Positions 6,637 to 14,715 are shown, counted from the stretch's first letter. The stretch is 16,793 nt of DNA from JAFGKM01 sp964408175 (GCA_964408175.1 CAYOYL010000174.1:1-16793), one strand, 5' to 3'. The notes: generated from the letters alone by a model not told the origin. Numbers and translations are program-made.

Positions 6637-7529
6637 TGACCGGGCGCATTTTCTCCGTTAAACGCCTTGCCGTTCATGACGGTCCAGGTATAAGGACGAC
6701 AATTTTTATGAAAGGGTGTCCATTGAAATGCCGTTGGTGCCACACTCCGGAAGGTATTTCTATCAATCCGGAAATCGGGTTTCTTGAAAACAGATGTATA
6801 GGGTGTAAAAAATGTGCTGAGGTCTGTCCTGTCGGTGCCCATATATTTAATAACGGGCACCACATATTTAATAGGGCTAAATGCGATGCCTGCGGAAAGT
6901 GTGTTGAGGTTTGCCTAAGTGGCGCTCTTGAATATTATGGGCAGGAGGTTTCCTCTGAAGATGTCGTCAAACTGGTCATGGAAGACAGGACCTTCTACGA
7001 GCAGTCAGGAGGAGGTTGTACCCTGTCCGGAGGAGAACCACTGATACAGCCCGAATTTTGCCTTGAGGTCCTCAGGCTTTTAAAAAGACGCGGTATTCAC
7101 AGGGCTATTGACACTTCGGGAGCAGTCGGTTGGAAAGTATTTGAGGTAATCTTGCCCTATACTGACATGATTCTTTACGACCTGAAGCATACGGACGATA
7201 AACTGCACCGCGAATATACCGGTTGTTCGAACACTCAGATTATGGAGAATCTTGAGCGTTTATCCCGAATCGGCATACCTTTGGAAATAAGAATTCCGTT
7301 AATTCCGGGCTTCAATGCTGATGAACGAAGTATTAGCAATATGGGAAGATTCCTTTGCAGTGTTAAGGGTATTTCAGAGGTTCGTTTGCTTCCATACCAT
7401 AAGCCAAATTCAAAATATAATGCGGTGGGTTATCACTATACCATGCAGAATATCTCTCCTCCGACAGGAGCCCAGATTCAGAAAATAGTATCCACTCTGA
7501 AAACCTTCGGGTTGAAGGTGACGGTTTAG
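6636..7529 (+). CDS. Glycyl-radical-enzyme activating protein (radical SAM)
   Basis: A 297-residue enzyme that makes the glycyl radical on the preceding gene product by reductive cleavage of S-adenosylmethionine. The radical-SAM cluster motif is Cys28-x3-Cys32-x2-Cys35 (CPLKCRWC). Two ferredoxin-type CxxCxxCxxxC motifs follow at 54-64 and 83-93, as in activases of diol dehydratase-like enzymes and unlike the short PFL activase. The SAM-contact segment is LSGGEP (130-135). The start overlaps the GRE stop as TGATG and has GGGAGGG (6623-6629) at good spacing. A frame opening earlier at 6555 lies inside the GRE gene and lacks support. The tight coupling implies that this activase serves this GRE. 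Confidence 0.95.
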   Translation: MTGRIFSVKRLAVHDGPGIRTTIFMKGCPLKCRWCHTPEGISINPEIGFLENRCIGCKKCAEVCPVGAHIFNNGHHIFNRAKCDACGKCVEVCLSGALEYYGQEVSSEDVVKLVMEDRTFYEQSGGGCTLSGGEPLIQPEFCLEVLRLLKRRGIHRAIDTSGAVGWKVFEVILPYTDMILYDLKHTDDKLHREYTGCSNTQIMENLERLSRIGIPLEIRIPLIPGFNADERSISNMGRFLCSVKGISEVRLLPYHKPNSKYNAVGYHYTMQNISPPTGAQIQKIVSTLKTFGLKVTV

Positions 7530-7561
7530 TTTTATTTGTGTAAGTTGGGTATACGGGAAAC

Positions 7562-7621
7562 ACTCTTCCCTTATCATAAGAGTTTCCAGCACTGCATTTA
7601 TATCTTATCAGGGGATATAAA
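7562..7621. terminator. Two hairpins after the glycyl radical operon (possible 3' end or processing signal)
   Basis: ACTCTT (7562-7567) pairs with AAGAGT (7578-7583), and TTTATATC (7597-7604) pairs perfectly with GATATAAA (7614-7621) around nine bases. They lie between convergent genes, where transcripts should end. Neither is followed by a clean T-run, so if they mark the mRNA end it is more likely by Rho plus a protective stem than by an intrinsic terminator. Confidence 0.35.
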
Positions 7622-7681
7622 ACTGTCTATTTCCCAGTTTGTTCCACTACCAAGCGATTAAGGTCTGTCCTCGGCGTTCTT

Positions 7682-7702
7682 TACGGAGGTCCGACCTCCG
7701 TA
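7682..7702. other. Near-perfect palindrome between convergent genes
   Basis: TACGGAGGT (7682-7690), CCG, then ACCTCCGTA (7694-7702) forms a 9-bp stem with a 3-base loop, 11 bases from the end of the minus-strand SDR gene. There is no T-run on either side. It may be a bidirectional mRNA end stem or a dispersed palindromic repeat. Confidence 0.5.
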
Positions 7703-7712
7703 TGCTAAACGG

Positions 7713-8690
7713 CTACCTATTCTTCTTTATCTTTTTGTGTGAAACAGGTCTTTTATAGCGGAAGTATTCAGCCATATCTGCCAGTTCAGTTTCTGCCCGA
7801 TACGGGGGTGTAAAACCGAGAATCTTTTCAAGCCGTTCTATGCTGTAAATGTGGTCCGTGCATAAAAATTTGATGCGTTTGCCCACAAAGGGTATGAGCG
7901 AAAAAATTCTTGTCAGGGGATGCGGGAGTAAAAGAGGCTGGTGAACCCCCAGATGTCTGGATAGAATTTTCATAACCTCCCGTACTGTAAGGACTTCCTT
8001 ATCGGCGATGTTAAACGTACCGCCCAGTGCACGGTCATCTTCAAGGCAGTGGATTAGGCAGGCAGATACGTTGCGGACAGATGCCAGGTGCCAACTAACT
8101 CTTCCACAATCAGGAAGAAAAAACAGCCGTGATTTAATAAGCATAGCCAATAGTTTCATCATATGGGGCTCTCCTTTGCCGTAAACCATGCCCGGTCTCA
8201 CTATTATCATAGGGAGTCCGTTATTGCGGAATTTTAGCGCGATTTTTTCTGCAGCAATCTTTGAAAGACCATACTGATTGACTGCGTTATACGGCATATC
8301 TTCTGTACGGAGGATTCCAGCATGACCTGAGTTAACTGATACGGAACTTACATAAATAGATTTTCTTATCCCGCGTTCAAGAGCCCACTGGAATATATTT
8401 TCGGTACCGCGGATGTTGACATTCTCAAGCAGGTCTTTATTTCTATTTTTTAAATATCCTGCGCAATGAAATAAAACATCGTATGTGCCAACAATACTAT
8501 CAAGAGATGCTTTATCCGTTATGTCCGCAGCGATAATTTTCAGGCCTTTGTTTTCCAAAAAACTGGTATCAGATGTGCGTCTTACCAATGTTGTTATATC
8601 AACATAACCCCGCGCACAAAGTTCTTCTATAAGTGACCTGCCGATAAAACCTGTTGAGCCTGTGATAAATATTCGTATCTTCTTATCCAT
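7713..8690 (-). CDS. NAD-dependent epimerase/dehydratase (extended SDR)
   Basis: A 325-residue extended SDR with a textbook nucleotide-binding motif GSTGFIG (11-17), an active-site pair in YGLSK (Tyr140, Lys144) and the SSVSV serine region near 115-119. It is closer to the canonical nucleotide-sugar epimerase/3-beta-HSD pattern than the SDR at 3582 and is not an obvious duplicate of it. It is last in a minus-strand series behind a two-helix membrane miniprotein, an outer-membrane barrel and a secreted protein, so a role in making an envelope sugar or lipid head group is plausible but inferred. The ATG at 8690 has AAGGTGAG about eight bases upstream. A basic tail (SHKKIKKNR) ends the protein. 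Confidence 0.9.
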   Translation of the reverse strand: MDKKIRIFITGSTGFIGRSLIEELCARGYVDITTLVRRTSDTSFLENKGLKIIAADITDKASLDSIVGTYDVLFHCAGYLKNRNKDLLENVNIRGTENIFQWALERGIRKSIYVSSVSVNSGHAGILRTEDMPYNAVNQYGLSKIAAEKIALKFRNNGLPMIIVRPGMVYGKGEPHMMKLLAMLIKSRLFFLPDCGRVSWHLASVRNVSACLIHCLEDDRALGGTFNIADKEVLTVREVMKILSRHLGVHQPLLLPHPLTRIFSLIPFVGKRIKFLCTDHIYSIERLEKILGFTPPYRAETELADMAEYFRYKRPVSHKKIKKNR

Positions 8691-8755
8691 TCATTTCTCA
8701 CCTTCTGAATACCAGTCACGTTGCTGAAATTTGTTATGGAGAATTTCCTGGCAGA

Positions 8756-8941
8756 TTATTTTTCTTTTCTGAGTGCCCATAATACAAGGAGGAGGTTGAT
8801 GATACCCAGCGGAAGCCATATTGCCCCCATCCTTTTCAGGGTGATGTTTCCGGCAGCAAAGCCGGCAATGAGGAATACTATTCCTATGACGACGAAGGTT
8901 GAGGCGGAGATTATAAAACCTGTTTTTTGTGCTTTCTGCAT
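8756..8941 (-). CDS. Small two-helix membrane protein of unknown function
   Basis: A 61-residue protein with two hydrophobic segments, roughly residues 8-30 (FIISASTFVVIGIVFLIAGF) and 40-56 (IWLPLGIINLLLVLWAL). Lys-rich ends (MQKAQK and RKEK) suggest both termini face the cytoplasm. A purine-rich AAAGAGAAAC precedes the ATG. It lies between the barrel gene (57-base gap) and the SDR gene (65-base gap) on the same strand. The opposite strand is also open here, but its product is less regular. I do not recognise the family. Confidence 0.6.
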   Translation of the reverse strand: MQKAQKTGFIISASTFVVIGIVFLIAGFAAGNITLKRMGAIWLPLGIINLLLVLWALRKEK

Positions 8942-8998
8942 ATGTTTCTCTTTACAGTCCGCAGGAACTGTGTTGTAATTGCGGCTGAATATTGATAT

Positions 8999-9739
8999 CT
9001 AAAGATTGAAAAACAGTCCCAGTCTGAATAACAGGCCGCTGAAGTCGGACTCTACCTTAGGGTTACCGGGTGATACGAATGTTATGACGTTTCCACCATC
9101 TTTGTATTTATTGAACTCTAACCACCTGTAACTGCCTTCTGCAAACATACCTGTATTTTCAGAAAACTTCCAGTGTAATGCAAGGGCTGTCCTTGCTCCG
9201 TAGTTTTTGCCATCCCCCGAGACGCGGTATCCGTTTTCTTTTTCCGTGTAATCTGAAAAGTAATAACCCGCCCCAACCGTTCCTTCAATGGTAAACCTTT
9301 CAGGCCTTATAACCCACCTTTTTTTTATATACGCCTCACCTCCGTGCATTACAAGGTCAATTGTAAAATGGTGGGGGATACCTAAAAAAAACAGATTTCC
9401 TTTAGCGTCTGCTCTGCCATACTCATAGGATATACCGCAGAACAGACCTTTATCTATGGGAATTTCCAGTTGAATATTCAGGTCCTGATAATGGTCAATG
9501 GTGTCTATTGACCCGCTGTAGGTTGAATTTATCCATTTTATATAGTTGTTTATCTTATCCATCTCAGGGAGGCCGAGTCCTCCTGAGATTAAAAATCTCA
9601 CACGGCTTTCATTCAGGGATTTATTATCCTCGTAGGCAAAAAAGTCCACACGCGTTACAGACCTGTCCGAGATATCCTCTCCATATACAGTGGTGGTGAA
9701 AACAAACGCTGTGGAGAATAATAGAAATAATTTTTTCAT
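8999..9739 (-). CDS. Outer-membrane beta-barrel protein, secreted
   Basis: A 246-residue protein with a clear signal peptide (MKKLFLLFSTAFVFTTTVYG, probable cut after residue 20). The mature part is rich in alternating aromatic/hydrophobic strands (for example FTIEGTVGAGYYF and ALALHWKFSENTGMFAEGSY) and ends in GLLFRLGLFFNL, a typical C-terminal barrel-insertion signal. About 226 mature residues would allow an 8- to 10-stranded barrel, similar in size to OmpW or OmpA-like barrels. Its ATG overlaps the stop of the 538-residue secreted protein by four bases (ATGA), so the two are made together and may form one envelope assembly. The substrate or partner is unknown. Confidence 0.8.
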   Translation of the reverse strand: MKKLFLLFSTAFVFTTTVYGEDISDRSVTRVDFFAYEDNKSLNESRVRFLISGGLGLPEMDKINNYIKWINSTYSGSIDTIDHYQDLNIQLEIPIDKGLFCGISYEYGRADAKGNLFFLGIPHHFTIDLVMHGGEAYIKKRWVIRPERFTIEGTVGAGYYFSDYTEKENGYRVSGDGKNYGARTALALHWKFSENTGMFAEGSYRWLEFNKYKDGGNVITFVSPGNPKVESDFSGLLFRLGLFFNL

Positions 9740-11352
9740 TTTTCTGCCTGCAGTTCAACTATGATATTCAGCATCTGCGGTCCCGGCTTATCCACCATTA
9801 TCTCAGCTACAGGTGAAGGGACAATGAATTCTTCGGACGGCTTGACAACCTCAAGGGGTTTGATTGTCTGCCCGGGCTGGGGTATGAATCTGAACAGGAT
9901 GAATCTGCCGGGTTCAAGCCCGTAAACAACAGCGCTGACAGGCTGCCATATATTGGTTTTTGTGATTTCAGGCATGGAAATCTCATATCCCCACGAAGGA
10001 GATTCCGACGTTAATGTTCTGCCATCAGGAGAAACAAGTTTTAGTTCACTGGTACCTGTCACAGGAACCTTTATATTGTTTCCTGCCACTGCAATCTGGC
10101 CTTCTCTCGTTGCCACAATGTTTGTTGACTGCCCGTTTATGCTCAATGAATGGGACTGGGGGGTATCTGTCATGTCTATGGCACCCCTTTCAACGTTCAG
10201 GGTTTCTTTTATGGAGTTGTTGCGTGAGGTGATAACTCCCTCTTTTGGCTGTATACCTGAAAGGTCTGAGGGGGCACCCCCTTTCCTGTCCTGTACAAGG
10301 TTAACTATTCCTCCTGTCCCTATGATAGATACACTCGCTATCCTTAAGACTTTTTTGATATCAACGGTGAGATGCTCACTGTGAGATGAGAACCCCGGTT
10401 TGACCTCGGAGGATTTAATCTCTTTTCCATCAACAGCAAAAAACTTTATGGTCTCCACCTCACCGACGAAATCCTTATTGATGTTTGTTTTTCCATCTAT
10501 TGCGGTAAAGTGAACCGCTGTAACCGGCAGGGATACCTTTTCCACTTTTTCTGCCTCTCGTGCATCTTTCTCACTTCGCAGCCTGCCTGTTTTTGTGCCT
10601 TCATCATCAAGAAATTTCTTTATCTCTTCACCGAGTTTGACTATCTCCTCAAAGGATGCACCATCTTTTTTCATCTTATAAAGTCTGTCCAGCATATCTT
10701 TTGCCTTCTGACAGGCCTCTGGGCTGATATCAGGGATACCTGTTTTGTCTTTGTTTTTCCCCATATAGTCAAGAAGTTTGTTAATCAGTTCCTGAACGTC
10801 CTGGCAGTTTATTGCAGCCTCTATGTACCAGTTTATAGCTTTTTCAGGACGCCAGCCGTCAAAACCCCCATTGTCTATTATGGAAAACAGTGCCAGAGTA
10901 ATCTGCTGGATGGCCATATCGTGATAGAAAGGGAAGTCTGACTTTGCTCTTTCCTTTTTTGCATCAAGAAGAGCACCAATGAGTGTATTAAGACGGTCAA
11001 GTCCATCTGCATCCAGTCCCCCCTCATTTTTCAGACTTTCTCCGATAAGCCCTGGAATTTCCCCGGGGGCCATACATTCCCTGATTGCCTGTACTACCCA
11101 CTTCAGTGCTTTTTTCTTGTTATCTTTTGCTTCTCTGTCTTTTCCCTGCCTGGTGGCATCTAATGCCTTGTCAATTGATGATTTTGCATTTTCAAGACAT
11201 TTCTTCTGTGTGGCGGATTCCAGTTTTTCTGCCGTGTCTTTTAACTGGTCGGAACATTTTTTCAAGAGAGATTCTTCCTGTGTGGATGGGTTTGAAAGGT
11301 TTGCATTGCTGAAGAAGAGGAGACTGGCGAGAATAAAAACGGAAAGTTTCAT
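9736..11352 (-). CDS. Large secreted protein, helical N-terminal half and beta-rich possibly FecR-like C-terminal half
   Basis: A 538-residue protein not recognised as a known family. A short signal sequence (MKLSVFILASLLFFSNA) precedes a charged, helical region (about 25-270) with five cysteines at 33, 52, 93, 183 and 214. The rest is beta-rich: SIIGTGGIVNLV (342-353), PKEGVITSRNNS (369-380) and later strands recall the FecR periplasmic fold, but weakly. A proline-rich stretch follows near 490-525. It is probably periplasmic or surface-exposed, since it would be exported and has no later membrane segment. AGGGGG sits just before the ATG at 11352, with a good promoter about 40 bases further up. 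It overlaps the barrel gene by four bases. Confidence 0.75.
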   Translation of the reverse strand: MKLSVFILASLLFFSNANLSNPSTQEESLLKKCSDQLKDTAEKLESATQKKCLENAKSSIDKALDATRQGKDREAKDNKKKALKWVVQAIRECMAPGEIPGLIGESLKNEGGLDADGLDRLNTLIGALLDAKKERAKSDFPFYHDMAIQQITLALFSIIDNGGFDGWRPEKAINWYIEAAINCQDVQELINKLLDYMGKNKDKTGIPDISPEACQKAKDMLDRLYKMKKDGASFEEIVKLGEEIKKFLDDEGTKTGRLRSEKDAREAEKVEKVSLPVTAVHFTAIDGKTNINKDFVGEVETIKFFAVDGKEIKSSEVKPGFSSHSEHLTVDIKKVLRIASVSIIGTGGIVNLVQDRKGGAPSDLSGIQPKEGVITSRNNSIKETLNVERGAIDMTDTPQSHSLSINGQSTNIVATREGQIAVAGNNIKVPVTGTSELKLVSPDGRTLTSESPSWGYEISMPEITKTNIWQPVSAVVYGLEPGRFILFRFIPQPGQTIKPLEVVKPSEEFIVPSPVAEIMVDKPGPQMLNIIVELQAEK

Positions 11353-11398
11353 CTTTCCCCCTCGGCCTTAAAAGAAGGTCGTATTTATCCTTTTCGAA

Positions 11399-11427
11399 AT
11401 GCTAACATTTATGCGGATAAAAGTCAA
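11399..11427 (-). promoter_or_regulatory. Putative sigma70-type promoter of the envelope operon
   Basis: On the minus strand TTGACT (11427-11422) is followed after exactly 17 bases by TAGCAT (11404-11399). Transcription would begin near 11392, giving a leader of about 40 bases before the 538-residue protein's ATG. It would drive that gene, the barrel gene and perhaps the two genes after it independently of the response regulator upstream. Confidence 0.5.
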
Positions 11428-11483
11428 ACTTTTTTATTCAGAGTTATGGCGAGGAAGGTATCGGGGTTGCCTAACTATACATA

Positions 11484-11864
11484 TCATTCAGAGAGTATAC
11501 CCTGGATGGTAAACAGAAGTTGTTTTAGGTCGTAGGGTTTGGTTACGTAGAAATCAGCCTTGTATTTGTATCTTTCCCACTTATCCGTATTCGCACTCTT
11601 CCCGGTTACAAGTATCACAGGAACCCGTCTGCTCTTAAATCCTGCTTTTATTCTTTTCAGGACCTCCCATCCATCCATCTGCGGCATAACAATGTCAAGT
11701 ATAACAACATCTGGTTTTTCATCCCTGAAAATTTTCAGTCCTTCTTCACCGTTTAAGGCTCCGAGGACATTATATCCGAGAGATTTAAGCGCCATAGAAA
11801 GCGTCATAAGTGAGTCAGGCTCATCATCCACCACCAGTATCTTTTTATATTCTTTTTTCTCCAT
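11484..11864 (-). CDS. Single-domain response regulator (CheY-like receiver)
   Basis: A 126-residue receiver domain with no output domain. The acidic pair is Asp13-Asp14 (VVDDEPD), the phosphorylation site is Asp57 in VVILDIVMP, the switch residue is Thr87 in VTGKS, and the conserved lysine is Lys109 in TKPYD. Such proteins pass phosphate on or bind a partner protein when phosphorylated. No histidine kinase is in the window. It ends 131 bases before the secreted-protein gene on the same strand, and a separate promoter lies between, so a shared function is possible but unproven. GAGG lies only two bases from the ATG, which is tight. Confidence 0.95.
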   Translation of the reverse strand: MEKKEYKKILVVDDEPDSLMTLSMALKSLGYNVLGALNGEEGLKIFRDEKPDVVILDIVMPQMDGWEVLKRIKAGFKSRRVPVILVTGKSANTDKWERYKYKADFYVTKPYDLKQLLFTIQGILSE

Positions 11865-11922
11865 AACCTCATTTTACCTTTTTTGTTTGCCATAATCAAT
11901 AAATAAATAAAGTGATGCGTTT

Positions 11923-11952
11923 TTGCCATACAACCATTCCTTATGTTAAACT
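11923..11952 (+). promoter_or_regulatory. Possible promoter of the LarA-GlcD pair
   Basis: TTGCCA (11923-11928) and TAAACT (11947-11952) are 18 bases apart in the 162-base divergent gap between the response regulator and the racemase-family gene. The start would fall near 11959, leaving a leader of about 68 bases. The boxes match at 5/6 and 4/6, so this is a moderate candidate only. Confidence 0.3.
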
Positions 11953-12026
11953 GTTTTGCCAGAACGTTCTTTTATTTTCACAAGGGTGTTTCGTTTGTAA
12001 ATGAGAGTGCAAATCAGGAGATGTGA

Positions 12027-13313
12027 ATGCAGGTCAATTTACCTTATGGGAAAGGCTACCTGAAACTCGTTCTACCCGATGGTACTGAGGTTTTTGGGGG
12101 GAATGAGGTGAAGTTTATTGAACACCCTGAAGAAGCAATCAAGCAGGCCCTTTTAAAACCTACAGGCAGTAAACCTCTTGCTGAAATAATCAGAGCAAAG
12201 CGTAGGATTAAAAATGTCTGCATAGTTGTATCCGACCATACCCGGGCAGTTCCCAATAAATTAATCCTTCCTCCTTTGCTGGAAGCGGTAGAGAAAGAAG
12301 GGATTCCCTCAAAACTGATAACCATCCTGATAGCTTCAGGCGTGCATAGGCCTACATCCCGGCAGGAAAAGATTGAACTGATGGGAGAAAAAATTGCAGG
12401 CAGATACCGTTTAATAGACCATAATGCAAAAGGTCCTGAAGGACTTGTCGGACTGAGGTATAAGGGTAAGAAATTTTACGTCAACAGGCTCTACGCTGAA
12501 GCTGATTTAAAAATTCTTACAGGGCTGATAGAGCCGCATTTTATGGCAGGCTTTTCCGGAGGCAGAAAAGCTGTCTGCCCCGGTATAGCAGGCATTGAAA
12601 CGATAAAAATTTTTCACGGTCCTGCTTTTCTTGAATCCCCTTTTGCAGGTGCGGGTACTTTGTACAGGAATCCCTGTCACAGGTTTGCATTGGAAATGGT
12701 TGAGGCTGCTGGTGCGGATTTCATATTGAATGTGACGCTCAACAAAGAAAAAAAGGTTACCGGGGTTTTTGGAGGTGATGTAAAAAAGGCACACTCTGAG
12801 GGCATAAAGCATTGCAGGAAAGAAAGCCTGTTTTATGCGAGAAAACCTTTCAAAGCAGTAATCACAAGCAACGGAGGTTATCCTCTCGACAGGGATTTGT
12901 ACCAGACGGTTAAGGGTCTGGTCTCCGCGGCTGATATTGTGGCTGAAGGTGGTGAGATAATCTGTTTTTCGGAATGTGTTGACGGGATAGGGAGTGAAAA
13001 CTTCAGGTCTCTCCTGTTCGGAATGGGAAGCCCTGATGAATTCCTCAGAAGAATATCCAGACCGGATTTTTTTGTACCTGACCAATGGGAGGTAGAAGAG
13101 TTGATAAAGGCATTGAAGAAGGCAAAGATAAAGATTTACAGCAGCGGATTGAAATATGAAGAGATAAAGAAGGCACATATGGTGCCGTTAAAGGAGATAG
13201 ACAGTTCAATACGGGAACTTTTGAAAAAATACGGAGGAAGTTCATCTATTGCAGTTATTCCTGATGGTCCTTATACCATGGTTAAGATTGAAAACCGGAG
13301 GAAGGATGTATAA
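12027..13313 (+). CDS. larA: LarA-family nickel-pincer 2-hydroxyacid racemase/epimerase (lactate racemase-like)
   Basis: A 428-residue protein, normal length for LarA. The family interconverts enantiomers of 2-hydroxyacids by hydride transfer through a nickel-pincer nucleotide bound covalently to a lysine. The expected residues are all present: DHTR at 70-73, His107-Arg108 in SGVHRP, His171 and cofactor lysine Lys181 in the segment PHFMAGFSGGRK (170-181), and His197 in IFHGP. These match the His108/His174/Lys184/His200 set of lactate racemase. The cofactor makers LarB, LarC and LarE are not in the window. AGGAGATGTG precedes the ATG. The gene overlaps a GlcD-type dehydrogenase by 8 bases, which favours lactate or another 2-hydroxyacid. 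LarA relatives use several substrates, so the exact one is open. Confidence 0.9.
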   Translation: MQVNLPYGKGYLKLVLPDGTEVFGGNEVKFIEHPEEAIKQALLKPTGSKPLAEIIRAKRRIKNVCIVVSDHTRAVPNKLILPPLLEAVEKEGIPSKLITILIASGVHRPTSRQEKIELMGEKIAGRYRLIDHNAKGPEGLVGLRYKGKKFYVNRLYAEADLKILTGLIEPHFMAGFSGGRKAVCPGIAGIETIKIFHGPAFLESPFAGAGTLYRNPCHRFALEMVEAAGADFILNVTLNKEKKVTGVFGGDVKKAHSEGIKHCRKESLFYARKPFKAVITSNGGYPLDRDLYQTVKGLVSAADIVAEGGEIICFSECVDGIGSENFRSLLFGMGSPDEFLRRISRPDFFVPDQWEVEELIKALKKAKIKIYSSGLKYEEIKKAHMVPLKEIDSSIRELLKKYGGSSSIAVIPDGPYTMVKIENRRKDV

Positions 13314-14703
13314 AAAGTTAACAGGTGAGGTTGTTGATGAGATTAAAAGAGTGATGGGTGAGAGGAACGTGTTTGTGGAAAGAGAAAGAATTGAGGACTA
13401 CAGTCATGATGAATTTGCGCTCCCTTCGCTAAAGAGATATCCTGAGGTTGTTGTGAAGCCGGATGCAATCTGTCAGGTTTCTGAACTTTTGAAGATTGCC
13501 AACAGAGAGCGTTTTCCTGTGGTTGCCCGCGGAGGAGGTACAGGTTTATGCGGTGGTTGTGTCCCGGCATCAGGAGGGGTTGTTTTAAGCATGGAGAGGA
13601 TGAACAGAATAATTGATGTTGATACAGACAATCTTATGGCAGAGATGGAAGCAGGTGTTACGCTGAAAGATTTTTATGATTCCCTCAAGGGAAAGAAGAT
13701 GTTTTTCCCTCCTCATCCCGGGGAAGAAAATGCCACGGTGGGTGGTGTTATTGCTACCAATGCAGGCGGTTCAAGGGCCGTGAAGTACGGGACGATAAGA
13801 AATTTTCTCAGGGCGGTGGAGGTAGTTTTGCCAGATGGAGGGATAACCCGGTTAGGCGGTAAGATACTTAAGGACAGTTCCGGATACAGTCTTCTTCACC
13901 TTATGGCAGGCTCAGAAGGAACCCTTGGGGTTATTACGAAGGCGACACTCAGTATAATGCCTCTCCCTGCCTCAACCTTAACACTTATCATTCCGTTTGA
14001 TAATATTTTTGATACCTTCAAGAGTGTTCCCCATATGCTTTGTGCGGGGATACTGCCGCTGGCTGTAGAATTTATCAGTATGGAGATTGTCTCCATTGCC
14101 GAAGATTATCTCGGGAAAAGATGGCCTGTCAGGCAGGGCAAATTTTTCCTTATGATAATACTTGAGGGAGAAGAGACGGAACTGTTGTCCGTGAGTGAGG
14201 AAATCTCCAAAATATCCACGGAGCATAACGCCATAGATGTTTTTGTGGCTCGACAGCAGGACAAACAGGAGGAGGTTCTGTTTATAAGAAGTCTGGTTTA
14301 CGAGGCATTGAAACCGCGGACAATAGAAATCCTTGATATTGTCCTTCCCCGCAGTGAGATGGAGGGACACCTTCACTGTATAGAAGAGATTTCCGAAAGA
14401 TACAACATCTGGCTCCCTACCTACGGGCATGCTGCGGACGGAAATCTTCATACCCACATTATGAAGGTGGATATGAACAAGAAAGAGATATCCGACTGGG
14501 AAGAGATTTATCCGGCGGTGCGTAGGGAAATCCATGTTGATGCGAAAAATAGAGGTGGTAAGGTTTCTGGGGAACACGGTATAGGGATGGCAAAGAGAGA
14601 GTATATCGGCCTGTTTACGGATGAACCTGCTTTACATCTCATGAAGGAGATAAAAAGGGTTTTTGACCCGGGAAACATTCTCAACCCAGGCAAAATCTTC
14701 TGA
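13306..14703 (+). CDS. FAD-linked 2-hydroxyacid dehydrogenase (GlcD / D-lactate dehydrogenase type)
   Basis: A 465-residue flavoprotein of the vanillyl-alcohol-oxidase fold, the length of glycolate oxidase subunit GlcD. The FAD domain shows ARGGGTGLCGG (74-84), PHPGEENATVGG (136-147), TNAGGSRAVKYG (151-162) and AGSEGTLGVIT (201-211). The C-terminal domain has metal/substrate motifs GHAADGNLH (374-382) and GEHGIGMAKR (422-431) and the closing NPGKIF. It would oxidise D-lactate, glycolate or a similar acid to the 2-oxoacid. The electron acceptor is unclear: no GlcE, GlcF or EtfAB gene lies in the window. The ATG at 13306 has GGAGG (13297-13301) and overlaps the LarA stop by eight bases. An earlier frame start at 13249 lies inside larA and is rejected. 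Confidence 0.93.
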   Translation: MYKKLTGEVVDEIKRVMGERNVFVERERIEDYSHDEFALPSLKRYPEVVVKPDAICQVSELLKIANRERFPVVARGGGTGLCGGCVPASGGVVLSMERMNRIIDVDTDNLMAEMEAGVTLKDFYDSLKGKKMFFPPHPGEENATVGGVIATNAGGSRAVKYGTIRNFLRAVEVVLPDGGITRLGGKILKDSSGYSLLHLMAGSEGTLGVITKATLSIMPLPASTLTLIIPFDNIFDTFKSVPHMLCAGILPLAVEFISMEIVSIAEDYLGKRWPVRQGKFFLMIILEGEETELLSVSEEISKISTEHNAIDVFVARQQDKQEEVLFIRSLVYEALKPRTIEILDIVLPRSEMEGHLHCIEEISERYNIWLPTYGHAADGNLHTHIMKVDMNKKEISDWEEIYPAVRREIHVDAKNRGGKVSGEHGIGMAKREYIGLFTDEPALHLMKEIKRVFDPGNILNPGKIF

Positions 14704-14715
14704 ACATCCTGTGCC

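Noticed and set aside
8721..8978. An 85-residue plus-strand open frame opposite the two-helix membrane protein
   Set aside because: It is on the strand opposite all neighbouring genes, and its product lacks regular features. The minus-strand frame has two clean membrane helices with Lys-rich ends.
9953..10941. Plus-strand open frames of 143 residues opposite the 538-residue gene
   Set aside because: They are antisense shadows of a gene with signal peptide, Shine-Dalgarno, promoter and coupled downstream gene.
12507..13178. A 223-residue minus-strand open frame opposite the LarA-type gene
   Set aside because: The opposite strand carries a full set of LarA catalytic residues, and the antisense frame resembles no protein family.
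13978..14577. A 199-residue minus-strand open frame opposite the GlcD-type gene
   Set aside because: It is a shadow of a gene with complete FAD and metal motifs.
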